A stretch of DNA of 64,000 nucleotides from Fen-178 sp049516835 (GTDB taxonomy: Bacteria; Acidobacteriota; Terriglobia; Bryobacterales; Bryobacteraceae). Both the position numbers and the translations under genes were made by a program. The stretch covers positions 1 to 64,000 of the forward strand of contig JBEKSR010000023.1 of NCBI GenBank assembly GCA_049516835.1. Direction: 5' to 3'. Shown piece after piece: positions 45,960 to 54,676 of the stretch; positions within the stretch are counted from its first letter, which is position 1, and the number at the start of each line of letters is the position of its first letter. Under the pieces are notes generated by a model. It had not been told where the DNA came from. It did not search any database and worked only from the letters and a program-made list of their open reading frames with translations.

Positions 45960-46855
45960 GCGACATCTTACGAACCGTCGATCTCTCGAAGCGATTCCGC
46001 CAGAACGTGGCCCTCGATCGCATGAACATGGATGTGCCCGAGGGCAGCATCTACGGCCTGGTCGGCCCGAATGGAGCGGGTAAGACCACCACCATCAAGC
46101 TGCTCATGAATCTCTATGAACCCACCGCGGGGCGGGCGGAGGTTTTCGGCCACGACTCCCGGCGGCTCTCTCCGCGGGATTTCGCGCAAATCGGCTACGT
46201 GTCGGAGAACCAGGAAATGCCGGAGTGGATGACGGTGGAATACTTCATGACCTATCTCAAGCCGTTCTATCCGAGCTGGGACGACGCGCGCGCCGCCGAG
46301 CTGCTGCGCCAGTTCGATCTGCCGCCCGGCCGCAAGCTGCGGCATTTGTCGCACGGAATGCGAAGGAAGGCGGCCCTGGCGTCCTCCCTCGCCTACCGGC
46401 CGCGGCTGATTGTTCTCGACGAGCCGTTCACCGGCCTCGACGCCCTGGTGCGCGATGAGCTGATCGAGGGCGTCCTGGGAAACGCCGAGGGCGCCACCAT
46501 CCTGATCTCGTCGCACGACCTGGCGGAGATCGAAAGCTTCGCCAGCCATATCGGCTACCTGGACCGCGGGCGCCTGCAATTCTCCGAAGAGATGGCTTCG
46601 CTGACCGAGCGTTTTCGCGAGATCGAGCTCACTATTGCGGCGCCGTCGCCTCTGCCGGCGCCGTGGCCGGCGGCCTGGGTGAACGCGGAGCAGTCCGCGG
46701 CGGTGGTTCGCTTCGTCGACACACAGTTCCAGCAGGACCGCACCATGGCCGAAATCCGCCGCTTGTTCGGCGAGGTTCGGGAGATCGCGGTGAACCCCAT
46801 GCCGCTGCGGGCAATTTTCGTAACCCTGGCCAAGGCCGGCCGAAAGGCGGCATAG
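45956..46855 (+). CDS. ABC transporter ATP-binding protein
   Basis: 299 residues. Walker A GPNGAGKTTT (about 39-48), a Q-loop near SENQEMPEW, signature LSHGMRRKAALA (a variant of LSGGQ) and Walker B LIVLDEPFTGLD are present. The sequence resembles ABC-2-type (YtrB/CcmA-like) exporters. It pairs with the permease 3 nt downstream and the YtrA-type regulator upstream. Substrate unknown; such operons often respond to cell-wall antibiotics. Confidence 0.92.
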   Translation: MSDILRTVDLSKRFRQNVALDRMNMDVPEGSIYGLVGPNGAGKTTTIKLLMNLYEPTAGRAEVFGHDSRRLSPRDFAQIGYVSENQEMPEWMTVEYFMTYLKPFYPSWDDARAAELLRQFDLPPGRKLRHLSHGMRRKAALASSLAYRPRLIVLDEPFTGLDALVRDELIEGVLGNAEGATILISSHDLAEIESFASHIGYLDRGRLQFSEEMASLTERFREIELTIAAPSPLPAPWPAAWVNAEQSAAVVRFVDTQFQQDRTMAEIRRLFGEVREIAVNPMPLRAIFVTLAKAGRKAA

Positions 46856-46858
46856 AAC

Positions 46859-48292
46859 ATGCGACAAGCGCTTCACATCTTCAAAAAGGACGCTCGGCAC
46901 CTGTGGATCGAGATCGCCGTGACCCTGTTGGTGGTGGCGGCATTCACCTTTACGAGCGCCCGCCGGGCGTTCTGGATGGCGGACCCCGTGGTGAACCGCA
47001 ACGTGGCCGGGATGCTGTTGACCTTCCTGTTGCCGCTGGCCTGGTGGATCCTCATCGCCCGCCTGGTTCACGCCGAAACCCTCCCCGGCGACCGTCAATT
47101 TTGGACCACGCGCCCCTACGCATGGAAAAGCCTGCTGGCGGCCAAGGCGCTCTTCGTCGCGGCCTTTGTCAATCTTCCCCTGCTCGCGGCCCACATTGCG
47201 ATCCTCCTCGCCTATGGCTTCAATCCGCTGGCGGAGATCCCCGGCCTCCTTTGGAGCCAGGTGCTGATCACGGCCGTATTGGTGCTGCCGATAGCCGCGC
47301 TTTCGGCCCTGACCACGGGATTCGTCCAACTCCTGATTACAGGCTCGGTGCTTTGTCTGGCGCTCGTGGCATGGAATATCGGTATGCCCTCCGCGGGTCT
47401 CGATGCGGGGTGGCGCGCGTTGGAGTGGATCCGGTCTTACTACGAGATCGCGGTGTTGGCCCTGGCCGCGCTGGCAATCCTGGTCTGGCAATATGCGCGC
47501 AGAAGAACCGCCGCCGCTCGATGGCTGGCGGTGGCCGCCGTGGTCCTGATGGCGCTGGACGTGCTGATTCCGTGGACCGCGGCGTTCGCACTTCAATCCC
47601 GCCTGTCCAAGCAGCCAATCGACCCCGCCTCGCTGCGCATCGATTTCGACTCCGCCAAGCAGTGGGCGGCCCGCGCTCTGATCGAAAAAGGCGACCGCGT
47701 ATGGATCGAGATCCCCATCACGATCGCCGGGATTCCCGCTGGCATGAGTCCCAGGTACGATGGCGCCATCATGGCCATCGAGGCGTCCGATGGGTCCACG
47801 TGGCCAGCGGACCAGCAGCCGTGGAGCCACGTCACCACTAGAGACCAGGTTCTGTGGTTGCAAGCCACCGTGGACGGCGGGTTCTACCGGAAGGTGAAGG
47901 ACCAGCCGGTGAAACTCCGCGGCGCGATGTATCTCACTCTATACGGCAACCTGCGAGTCACCGAGGTCCCATTCTCGGCCCCGCCCATGGCGGTGCCTGG
48001 CAGGGGTCTTTGTACGGCAACCCCCGGAGCCGGGAGGAAGAGTTATTACCTCATTTGCAGCTCTGTGTTCCTCGATCCGGAAGGCCCGGCGACCTATTCC
48101 CCGTTCCCGGCCGACCTGGCCCTCGACCCCGTCAACAGCCACCGTACGTACATAGCCGCATTCTACTACCCATTCGCCGCGTTTACCGCGGCGACGGTTG
48201 GGACTACCGAACCGCTCGCGCACCTCCGCCGCGATTTCGAGATCGGCGGCCTGCGCCTGGGCGATTTCGAAGTACGGCAGAGGGTCCCCTAA
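46859..48292 (+). CDS. ABC-type permease-like membrane protein
   Basis: 477 residues. About six hydrophobic segments lie in the first 240 residues (for example EIAVTLLVVAAFTFTS, LLTFLLPLAWWILIARLV, ALFVAAFVNLPLLAAH). A large soluble, beta-rich domain follows from about residue 245. It is the membrane partner of the preceding ATPase. Its stop overlaps the convergent VapC stop by 4 nt. Confidence 0.75.
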   Translation: MRQALHIFKKDARHLWIEIAVTLLVVAAFTFTSARRAFWMADPVVNRNVAGMLLTFLLPLAWWILIARLVHAETLPGDRQFWTTRPYAWKSLLAAKALFVAAFVNLPLLAAHIAILLAYGFNPLAEIPGLLWSQVLITAVLVLPIAALSALTTGFVQLLITGSVLCLALVAWNIGMPSAGLDAGWRALEWIRSYYEIAVLALAALAILVWQYARRRTAAARWLAVAAVVLMALDVLIPWTAAFALQSRLSKQPIDPASLRIDFDSAKQWAARALIEKGDRVWIEIPITIAGIPAGMSPRYDGAIMAIEASDGSTWPADQQPWSHVTTRDQVLWLQATVDGGFYRKVKDQPVKLRGAMYLTLYGNLRVTEVPFSAPPMAVPGRGLCTATPGAGRKSYYLICSSVFLDPEGPATYSPFPADLALDPVNSHRTYIAAFYYPFAAFTAATVGTTEPLAHLRRDFEIGGLRLGDFEVRQRVP

Positions 48293-48681
48293 TACCAGTC
48301 CAGCAAGCGAAGTCCGCGGACTCTCGAGAATTCCTTCGTGTTGTGCGTCACCAGCGTTGCCGAATGCGCCAGGGCGGTGCCCGCGATCAGCGTGTCGATC
48401 GGGCCGATGCCGCTACCGGCTTTCTCCAACTGCGCCCTGAGTTCGGCCGACGCGCTCGCCGCACGCTCATCCAACGGCAAAATGTGAACGACTTCGAGAA
48501 GGGCGTCCAGCGATTCCCGCCGTTGGCGAGGGCGTGAGGACCGGGCGATGCCAACTTCCAGTTCATACAGGACCACGGCGGGAATGGCGATGTCGCGGGG
48601 CGCTTCCTTCCCCAGGTTTTCGGCCACTCGGCCCATCCCCTTGAAAAAGTAGATGACGGTGTTGGTATCGAGAGCCAGCAC
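48289..48681 (-). CDS. vapC: VapC-type PIN toxin
   Basis: 130 residues. PIN residues: Asp in LALDTNTVIYF, Glu in VLYELEVGI, the Asp of IGPIDTLIAG and the late THNTKEF (Asn where a fourth acid is common). It is probably a tRNA- or rRNA-cleaving RNase. It directly follows the antitoxin gene with no gap. Confidence 0.88.
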   Translation of the reverse strand: MLALDTNTVIYFFKGMGRVAENLGKEAPRDIAIPAVVLYELEVGIARSSRPRQRRESLDALLEVVHILPLDERAASASAELRAQLEKAGSGIGPIDTLIAGTALAHSATLVTHNTKEFSRVRGLRLLDWY

Positions 48682-48912
48682 TCAGAGGCGCTCCCGCCGA
48701 TCGTCGCCCTTCTGACCCTCCCTGAGTTCCTCGGCCAAAGGAAAGTCCGGCCACGAGCCGGCCAGATCCAGAACGTGTTGCGGCCAGGTAGTTGCGGTCT
48801 TTTCGCGGATCACTCCCGAGATCCACCTGCTCAGAGAGTCTCCGCTGGCGTCCGCAGCCGCCCGGGCGCGTTTCTCGGTGTCGTCGTCCAGGTAGATGGT
48901 GACTTGCGACAT
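48682..48912 (-). CDS. vapB: VapB-type ribbon-helix-helix antitoxin
   Basis: 76 residues from the ATG at 48912. The strand SQVTIYLDDDTEKRARAAADASGDSLSRWI (read in short parts) is a CopG-type ribbon-helix-helix. The C-terminal tail is charged and likely binds the toxin. The palindrome at 48913-48936 immediately upstream is the expected autoregulatory operator. Confidence 0.85.
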   Translation of the reverse strand: MSQVTIYLDDDTEKRARAAADASGDSLSRWISGVIREKTATTWPQHVLDLAGSWPDFPLAEELREGQKGDDRRERL

Positions 48913-48936
48913 ATAGGATAGGTCCACCTATACTAT
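48913..48936. promoter_or_regulatory. Operator palindrome of the vapBC pair
   Basis: ATAGGATAGGT-CC-ACCTATACTAT: two 11-bp arms, 10 of 11 matching, ending one base before the vapB ATG. The site would block both transcription and ribosome access when bound by the antitoxin. Confidence 0.65.
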
Positions 48937-48945
48937 AGCAGAGAG

Positions 48946-49017
48946 ACAGGGGCCTGACCGCTCTGTCCGCGCGGCGCAAAAAGGCTGCGCCTTGGGACAG
49001 AGTGGTCAGGCCCCTGT
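48946..49017. repeat. Long palindrome over the glnD stop codon
   Basis: Arms of 23 bp (48946-48968 and 48995-49017) match at 22 positions, starting ACAGGGGCCTGACC. An inner GGCGCA/TGCGCC pair lies between them. The arms carry GGACAG/CTGTCC inside, related to the GGGACAG family. The glnD stop (49006-49008) falls in the right arm, so the last glnD codons are part of the element. Confidence 0.7.
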
Positions 49018-51465
49018 GCAGGCTTTCCGCAGCGCCTCGGCGAGGAGTTCCTGCTTCTCCGGCCCGAGCTTCTTTCCCTCCGCCGTCACGTAGAACACAT
49101 CGATGGCTTTGTGCGCCTGGGTGTCGATCAACACCACCTCGATGTTGCCTCCGTTGGAGGAAATCGCCGAGGCCAGGTCGTAGAGCAGGCCGGGACGGTC
49201 TTCGGCCACGATCTCCACCAGCGTCGCGGTGTGGCCGGCCTCCGAATCGAATGAGACTGTGGCGGGGATGCGCGCTTTGCGGCTGGGCAGCACGGGCTTG
49301 GGCCGGTTGCGCAGCAGCTCGCGCACGTCCGTCTTGCCCGCCAGCACACGCTCGGCGGTGGCGCGCAGGCGGCCGACCTCCGTGGGATTCAGATCCAGCG
49401 TGCGTAAGGGATCGTCGAACGTAAACGTGTCCAGCACCAAGGCGCGGCGGTTGGCAAACGCCTCGGCTTTGAGGATGTTCATGCCGAAACTGGAAAGCGT
49501 TCCGGCCACCGAGGCGAACAGGAACGGGCGGTCGGCGGCCACCAGCGTCAGTTGCCAGGCCGATTCCAGCCTGCGGATGTCCACGGCCGCCCCACGGGGC
49601 GCCCCCCGGGCCCGGCTCTTTTCTTCGAGCGCCATGTGCTCGTCGATTTCCTTCTCGGTATGGGTCCGCAGGTAGCGCGTGGGAAAGCCTTCGAGAAATG
49701 CGATCCGCTCGGGCGGGCCGGAGGGGATGGCTTCGATGCGCTCCGTTTCCAGCTCGCGAGTCAGCTCGTTGTAGACCGCCAGGTAGAGCTGCCACAACTG
49801 CTCGGCGCGCCACGGCGTCATGACGTCTGGGTTGACGGCGCTGATGTCGGCATAGGTCACCAGCGTCAGCGCCTTGAGGCGCTCGACGGTCTCCATCTGG
49901 TGCGCCACGTCGCGTATGGTCCGCGGATCGAACAGGTCGCGCGAGTGCATCACGGCGGAAAGCTCGAGGTGCTTGCGGATCAGAAAAAGCGCGGTTTCGC
50001 GGTCTGGCGCCGGCATCTGGATGCGCGCCATGGCGTCTCGCGCCAGGCGCACGGAGGCACCCACGGGGCCTTCGCCGGGCACCCCTTTGCCCACGTCGTG
50101 GAATAACAGCGCGAACATCACCACGGACGGCTGCTTCACTTCCGCCAGCAGCTCGGCATAGCCCGCCGGCAGGCTCCTGAGGTTCTGCATGGTGATGAGG
50201 GTGTGCTCGTCCACCGTGTAGCGGTGATAGAAGTCGCGGACGACCAGGCATTCGATGCGCTCGATCTCCGGAAAAATGGCGGCCAGCACGCCGGTTTCGT
50301 GCATCGACCGGACGGCCAGCGGCGCGTGCGGAAGCGAGAGGATCTGGTTCAGCGCGGGCCATACGGGCCGCGGCTCGGCGAAGTGCGCGCGCAGGCGGGC
50401 GAGCCGCGATTCGATCCGCTGCTCGGCCTCCAAGGAAAGACGAATGCCGTGGCGCGCCACGAATTCGAACAGGCTCAGCGCCAGCTCGGGCTCCACGTCC
50501 AGGCGTTGCGGGGCGCGGAAGTGGACGCGCTCCCGATGGACGCTGAAATCGGCGTTCGACACGCGCGAGCGCCAGTCGCGGAACTGCGCGAAGAGCGAGC
50601 TGAATTGGGCCTCGCTCGAATCCAGCGCGCGGATGGCGGCGCGGTAAACGACGCGGGCATGGCGATAGTACTCGCGCATCCATTGGGCGGCGTCGCCCGC
50701 CCGCCATAGCTCCGCGATGCCGTCCTGGGCGTCGAAGGAAAGCGCGTTGTTGTCGCGCCCGGACTGGCAATGCAGATAGCAGCGCAGCCGCCCCAGAAAG
50801 CGGAAGGCGGCCTCCATCTCCGCCGCCGGTCCGTCCCGCGTCCCCTGCAGTTGATCGAGCCAGCAGACGAGTTGATGATCGCGCAGGCTGCCGGGAGTCT
50901 CCTTCACGTTCGGCTCCAGGTGATAGAACGTGCCGGCGTACTTCGCGTGGCGGGCGCGCGCCAGTTGCGCCAGGTTGCGGACCAGCGGCCCACGGTTGGC
51001 GTGGATGAAGCGCGGCAGCTTTTCCGCCAGGCCGGCGTAGAGCGTGCGATCGCCGGCGAGGTAGCGCTGGTCGAGCAGGCTGACGTTCAGCTCGATGTTG
51101 CGGTCGTGAACCTCGGTGCACTCGGCGGGCGTCCGGACGGAGTGGCTGACGCGCAGGCCGGAGTCCCACAGGTGCCGCAGAAACGTCGAAATTGCATCCT
51201 TCGAGGCCAGGACCGGCTTCTCGGATTCGAACAGCAGCAGCAGGTCCACATCCGAGTACGGGAACAACTGGCGGCGGCCATAGCCGCCCACCGCGAGCAC
51301 GGCCAAACCGGCTGGCGCGGCTGGAATCAGCAGCCCCGCCGCGGCTTGGAGCACCAGGCGGTCCACTTGCGCCGTGCGCTCTGCCAGAGCGATCGCTGCA
51401 TCCCCGGTAGCGAGGAAGTCCCGTCGGATCGAGGCCAGTCCGCCGCTAGAGGGCCGATTCTCCAC
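49006..51465 (-). CDS. glnD: Bifunctional [protein-PII] uridylyltransferase/uridylyl-removing enzyme
   Basis: About 819 residues from a probable GTG at 51465 (a longer start at 51522 would overlap glnB by 77 nt). The nucleotidyltransferase motif GGYGRRQLFPYSDVDLL is near residue 65, an HD domain with LLFHDVGKGVPGEG near 430, and two ACT domains at the C-terminus (LVAADRPFLFASVAGTL and LVEIVAEDRPGLLYDLASAI), the glutamine sensors. It modifies the PII protein encoded just upstream. The C-terminal end is made by the palindrome at 48946-49017. Confidence 0.92.
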   Translation of the reverse strand: MENRPSSGGLASIRRDFLATGDAAIALAERTAQVDRLVLQAAAGLLIPAAPAGLAVLAVGGYGRRQLFPYSDVDLLLLFESEKPVLASKDAISTFLRHLWDSGLRVSHSVRTPAECTEVHDRNIELNVSLLDQRYLAGDRTLYAGLAEKLPRFIHANRGPLVRNLAQLARARHAKYAGTFYHLEPNVKETPGSLRDHQLVCWLDQLQGTRDGPAAEMEAAFRFLGRLRCYLHCQSGRDNNALSFDAQDGIAELWRAGDAAQWMREYYRHARVVYRAAIRALDSSEAQFSSLFAQFRDWRSRVSNADFSVHRERVHFRAPQRLDVEPELALSLFEFVARHGIRLSLEAEQRIESRLARLRAHFAEPRPVWPALNQILSLPHAPLAVRSMHETGVLAAIFPEIERIECLVVRDFYHRYTVDEHTLITMQNLRSLPAGYAELLAEVKQPSVVMFALLFHDVGKGVPGEGPVGASVRLARDAMARIQMPAPDRETALFLIRKHLELSAVMHSRDLFDPRTIRDVAHQMETVERLKALTLVTYADISAVNPDVMTPWRAEQLWQLYLAVYNELTRELETERIEAIPSGPPERIAFLEGFPTRYLRTHTEKEIDEHMALEEKSRARGAPRGAAVDIRRLESAWQLTLVAADRPFLFASVAGTLSSFGMNILKAEAFANRRALVLDTFTFDDPLRTLDLNPTEVGRLRATAERVLAGKTDVRELLRNRPKPVLPSRKARIPATVSFDSEAGHTATLVEIVAEDRPGLLYDLASAISSNGGNIEVVLIDTQAHKAIDVFYVTAEGKKLGPEKQELLAEALRKACTGA

Positions 51466-51784
51466 GATCGTCGTTCCGGATGCGGATGGCTTCGGCCACG
51501 TCGAAGACGAAGATCTTGCCATCGCCGATCTTGCCGGTGCGCGCGGCGGCGGTGAGCGTCTTGAGGACTTCTTCGGAGCGGCTGGAGGGCACCACCATTT
51601 CCAGCTTGACCTTGGGCAGCAGGTCCACGTTGTACTCCTGCCCGCGGTACACCTCCTTATGCCCCTTCTGCCGCCCGTGACCGCGGACCTCGCTGATGGT
51701 CATGCCGTCGATGCCGATGCCTTTCAGCGCCTCCTTCACTTCGTCCAGTTTGAATGGCTGGATGATCGCCTCGATTTTCTTCAT
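51446..51784 (-). CDS. glnB: Nitrogen regulatory protein PII
   Basis: 112 residues. MKKIEAIIQPFKLDEVKEAL start, T-loop YRGQEYNVDLLPK with the uridylylated Tyr51, and C-terminal TGKIGDGKIFV are canonical. It reports glutamine, 2-oxoglutarate and ATP/ADP status. Located between amtB and glnD, it could equally be called glnK. The gene overlaps glnD by about 20 nt. Confidence 0.95.
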   Translation of the reverse strand: MKKIEAIIQPFKLDEVKEALKGIGIDGMTISEVRGHGRQKGHKEVYRGQEYNVDLLPKVKLEMVVPSSRSEEVLKTLTAAARTGKIGDGKIFVFDVAEAIRIRNDDRGESAL

Positions 51785-51808
51785 GTGGTAATCCTAACTT
51801 GCCTCCGG

Positions 51809-53200
51809 CTACGACTCGAATATATACCCCTCCTCGCCGTGCATGCTGACATCCAGGCCCTCGATCTCTTGCGCCTTGCTGACGCGCAACCCCACGGTCA
51901 AGTCGCAGATCTTCAGAATGACGAGAGTGCCCACCGCCGCCAGAACCCAGGCGATGCCGCAGCCGATGAACTGGTTGAGCACCTGCGCGCCGTTGCCGTC
52001 CACCAGGCCCAGGGGCAGCGCGCGGCCGGCGGCATCCTTCAACCCGTCATTCACGGCGCTGGTGGCGAAGACGCCGGTGAGCAAGGCCCCCAGCGTTCCA
52101 CCCGCGCCGTGCACGCCGAAAGCGTCCAGGGAATCGTCATACCCGAACCTGGCCTTGACGCGCGTGACCATCAGGTAGCACACCACGCCCGCGCACAGCC
52201 CGATGAGGAGCGCTGGAAACGGCTTGACGAAGCCCGACGCCGGCGTGATGGCCACCAGGCCCGCCACCGAGCCCGAGATGCCGCCCAACACGCTGGGCTT
52301 GCCGTTGTCGAGCCATTCCGCGGCGATCCAGCCGAGCGTGGCGGCGGCGGCGCCGAAATGCGTCGCCACGAACGCGCTGGTGGCCAGGCCCGAGGCCCCC
52401 AGCGCGCTGCCGGCATTGAATCCGAACCATCCCACCCACAACAGGCAGGCGCCGATAAAACTGATCACCAGGCTGTGCGGCTTCGACGGAAACTCGGGAT
52501 AGCCCAGCCGCTTCCCCAGGTACAGCGCGCAAAGCAGGGCCGAGACCCCGGAGGTAATATGCACCACCGTTCCGCCGGCGAAATCGAAACAGGGAATCCG
52601 GCCGCCCAGGAAAGCGTTCAGCACCCCGCCCTTGCCCCACACCATGTGCGCCATCGGAAAATAGACAATGAGCGACCAAAGCACCGTGAACAGGAGCATG
52701 GCGCTGAATTTCATGCGCTCGGCAAACGCTCCCGAGATCAATGCGGGAGTAATGATGGCGAACATCAACTGGTAAACCATGAAGGTTTGCTGCGGGATGG
52801 TGGGCGCGTAATCGGGATTGGGCGCGCTGCCCACGTTGTTCAACAGCGCGAAATGCAGGTTCCCCAGGACAGGCGAAGGCCCGCCGAAAACCAGGCTGTA
52901 CCCCACCACCGCCCAGATCACCGTGACCACCGCCATCAGGATGAAGCTCTGCATCATGGTGCCGAGAACGTTCTTTCGCCGCACCAGCCCGCCGTAAAAA
53001 AGGGCCAGGCCGGGGCCCGTCATCATGAGGACCAGCGCGGCGCTCATGAGCATCCAGGCGTTGTCTCCGGCGCTCTGCGCGGACTTGGTGGCGGTTTCGA
53101 GAGCCGCCATCCTGGCTTGGAGATCCGGTGTCGCCTGCGCCAACAAGGCCGCGGGCGTGGAGAGGAGCGCAAGCGAACAGAGCTTGACCAGATGTTTCAT
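51809..53200 (-). CDS. amtB: Ammonium transporter AmtB
   Basis: 463 residues with a signal peptide and eleven predicted helices. Family motifs are present: GFNAGSALGASG, GWIAAEWLDNG, and the late DDSLDAFGVHGAGGTLGALL with the conserved twin-His region. It conducts ammonium and is gated by PII binding, which fits its neighbour glnB 24 nt downstream. Confidence 0.95.
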   Translation of the reverse strand: MKHLVKLCSLALLSTPAALLAQATPDLQARMAALETATKSAQSAGDNAWMLMSAALVLMMTGPGLALFYGGLVRRKNVLGTMMQSFILMAVVTVIWAVVGYSLVFGGPSPVLGNLHFALLNNVGSAPNPDYAPTIPQQTFMVYQLMFAIITPALISGAFAERMKFSAMLLFTVLWSLIVYFPMAHMVWGKGGVLNAFLGGRIPCFDFAGGTVVHITSGVSALLCALYLGKRLGYPEFPSKPHSLVISFIGACLLWVGWFGFNAGSALGASGLATSAFVATHFGAAAATLGWIAAEWLDNGKPSVLGGISGSVAGLVAITPASGFVKPFPALLIGLCAGVVCYLMVTRVKARFGYDDSLDAFGVHGAGGTLGALLTGVFATSAVNDGLKDAAGRALPLGLVDGNGAQVLNQFIGCGIAWVLAAVGTLVILKICDLTVGLRVSKAQEIEGLDVSMHGEEGYIFES

Positions 53201-53409
53201 GGTGGGACCGTTTTGCGAACTGGGCTGTCTAACCGATTGTCCCCCATGGACTTCGGCGCCCCAAGACGGAACTTTCTATGGGCCGGATTGGATTTTTTTA
53301 TGGCCGCCCGGCAGGTAGTGTCTGAAAAGTGCGTTGCTTGCGGATGACCGTGACAGACCGCAACGCTCGGGCGCCTGTCGACGCACCGGTGTGTTACAAG
53401 TAATACTAG

Positions 53410-53649
53410 ATGGATACAACCATTCGGAATCTCGACAATCAAGCATATCGGGCACTGCGGGCACGCGCCGTTCTAGAAGGGCGAGCGGTGGGCGATCTCA
53501 TCAACGAGGCCATTCGCGCATACTTGGGGCGAACGGCTGTCCGGCCCGGCACCTCGACGCTACGCGCCCTGGAGCCGGAACCGTATCCCGAGGGGAACGA
53601 ACGGCTCAGTCGGGAAATCGATGCCGTCGTGTATGGCGAGCAACCGTGA
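53410..53649 (+). CDS. Antitoxin, ribbon-helix-helix type
   Basis: 79 residues. MDTTIRNLDNQAYRALRARAV begins like FitA/VapB ribbon-helix-helix proteins. The C-terminal part (LEPEPYPEGNERLSREID) is acidic and likely binds the toxin. Stop and start of the next gene overlap as GTGA. Confidence 0.8.
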   Translation: MDTTIRNLDNQAYRALRARAVLEGRAVGDLINEAIRAYLGRTAVRPGTSTLRALEPEPYPEGNERLSREIDAVVYGEQP

Positions 53650-54053
53650 TTGTCCTGGATTCCAGTTTTTTGGTCGGCTACCACAACCAACGGGATACAC
53701 ACCACCCGGCCGCGTGTGCGCTGATGGAGCAGTTCCTAGCGGGAAAATGGGGCCAGGGCCTCTTGCTTGAATACGTGTTTCTGGAGGTCATGACCGTGTT
53801 GCTCGAGCGCCGCGACCTTTCCGTTGCGGCGCGGGTCGGCCGCATCCTCCTGGATGCTCAAGAACTAGACTTCGTGCCGTGCTCAGGCCTATTTCTGGAC
53901 ACCATGCAATGGTTCTCGAAGCAGACCGGCACTTTCCTGAACTTTGCGGATGCGGCGATCGCCGGAATAGCGCGCACCCGGGCGGATGGCCTGATCCTGA
54001 CCTTCGATGAGGAGTTTCGCAAAGTGCCTGGGCTTCGCGTTCAACGGGCGTGA
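53646..54053 (+). CDS. VapC-type PIN toxin
   Basis: 135 residues from GTG at 53646. PIN acids: Asp in IVLDSSFLVG, Glu in EYVFLEVMTVL, Asp in NFADAAIAGI and Asp in ILTFDEEF. It is the second VapBC-type pair within 5 kb. Probable RNase. Confidence 0.85.
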   Translation: MIVLDSSFLVGYHNQRDTHHPAACALMEQFLAGKWGQGLLLEYVFLEVMTVLLERRDLSVAARVGRILLDAQELDFVPCSGLFLDTMQWFSKQTGTFLNFADAAIAGIARTRADGLILTFDEEFRKVPGLRVQRA

Positions 54054-54095
54054 ACAGCTTCGGCACATATCGGGACGGTGGCTTGGAAGAATATA

Positions 54096-54674
54096 ATGCA
54101 AGAAACCATGACAACCAACTTCCCTGCTGTCTATAAAGCCGACGTTCTGAAGGCCATCGAAACCGTCGACCTGGAGAAGGTGGCCGAGGCCATCCGGATC
54201 TTCATCGAGGCGCGCGCGGAAGGGCGCCAGATCTTCGTTTGCGGGAACGGAGGCAGCGCCGCCGCCGCGTCGCACTTCGCGACCGACATGGTCAAAGGCG
54301 CCAGCTACAACCGGCCCACGCGCTTTCGCATCATGGCGCTTACCGATTCCGGGCCCACCATCACAGCGTATTCCAACGACGTCGGCTATGAAAGCGTCTT
54401 CGTCGAACAGTTGAAGAACTTTGCGCGGCCCGGGGATGTGGTCGTGGGATTCAGCGGATCGGGAAACTCGCTGAACGTGGTTCGCGCGCTGGAATATGGA
54501 AACTCCATCGGTTGCCGCACCATCGCGCTCACGGGCCGGGATGGCGGCAAGATGGGGCCTCTCGCCCAGCTCCACATTCAAGTCGCGCATCCGCACATGG
54601 GACAAATTGAAGACGTCCATATGATGGTGATGCACATGATCTGCTATTACTTCATGGACGGGGAGACCGCATAG
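54096..54674 (+). CDS. GmhA-like phosphosugar isomerase (SIS domain)
   Basis: 192 residues. GNGGSAAAASHFATDMVKG is the nucleotide-sugar/SIS phosphate loop of sedoheptulose-7-phosphate isomerases, and FSGSGNSLNVVRALEY the second. IEDVHMMVMHMICYYF closes the family. It makes heptose precursors for LPS or related sugars. The ATG at 54096 has GGAAG upstream; GTG 54078 and ATG 54108 are alternatives. It is followed by a flippase-like gene. Confidence 0.85.
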   Translation: MQETMTTNFPAVYKADVLKAIETVDLEKVAEAIRIFIEARAEGRQIFVCGNGGSAAAASHFATDMVKGASYNRPTRFRIMALTDSGPTITAYSNDVGYESVFVEQLKNFARPGDVVVGFSGSGNSLNVVRALEYGNSIGCRTIALTGRDGGKMGPLAQLHIQVAHPHMGQIEDVHMMVMHMICYYFMDGETA

Positions 54675-54676
54675 CG

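Noticed and set aside
48563..51169. An 868-codon frame overlapping glnD on the same strand
   Set aside because: Arg/Pro/Ala-rich with no recognisable motif, while the glnD frame carries all catalytic motifs.
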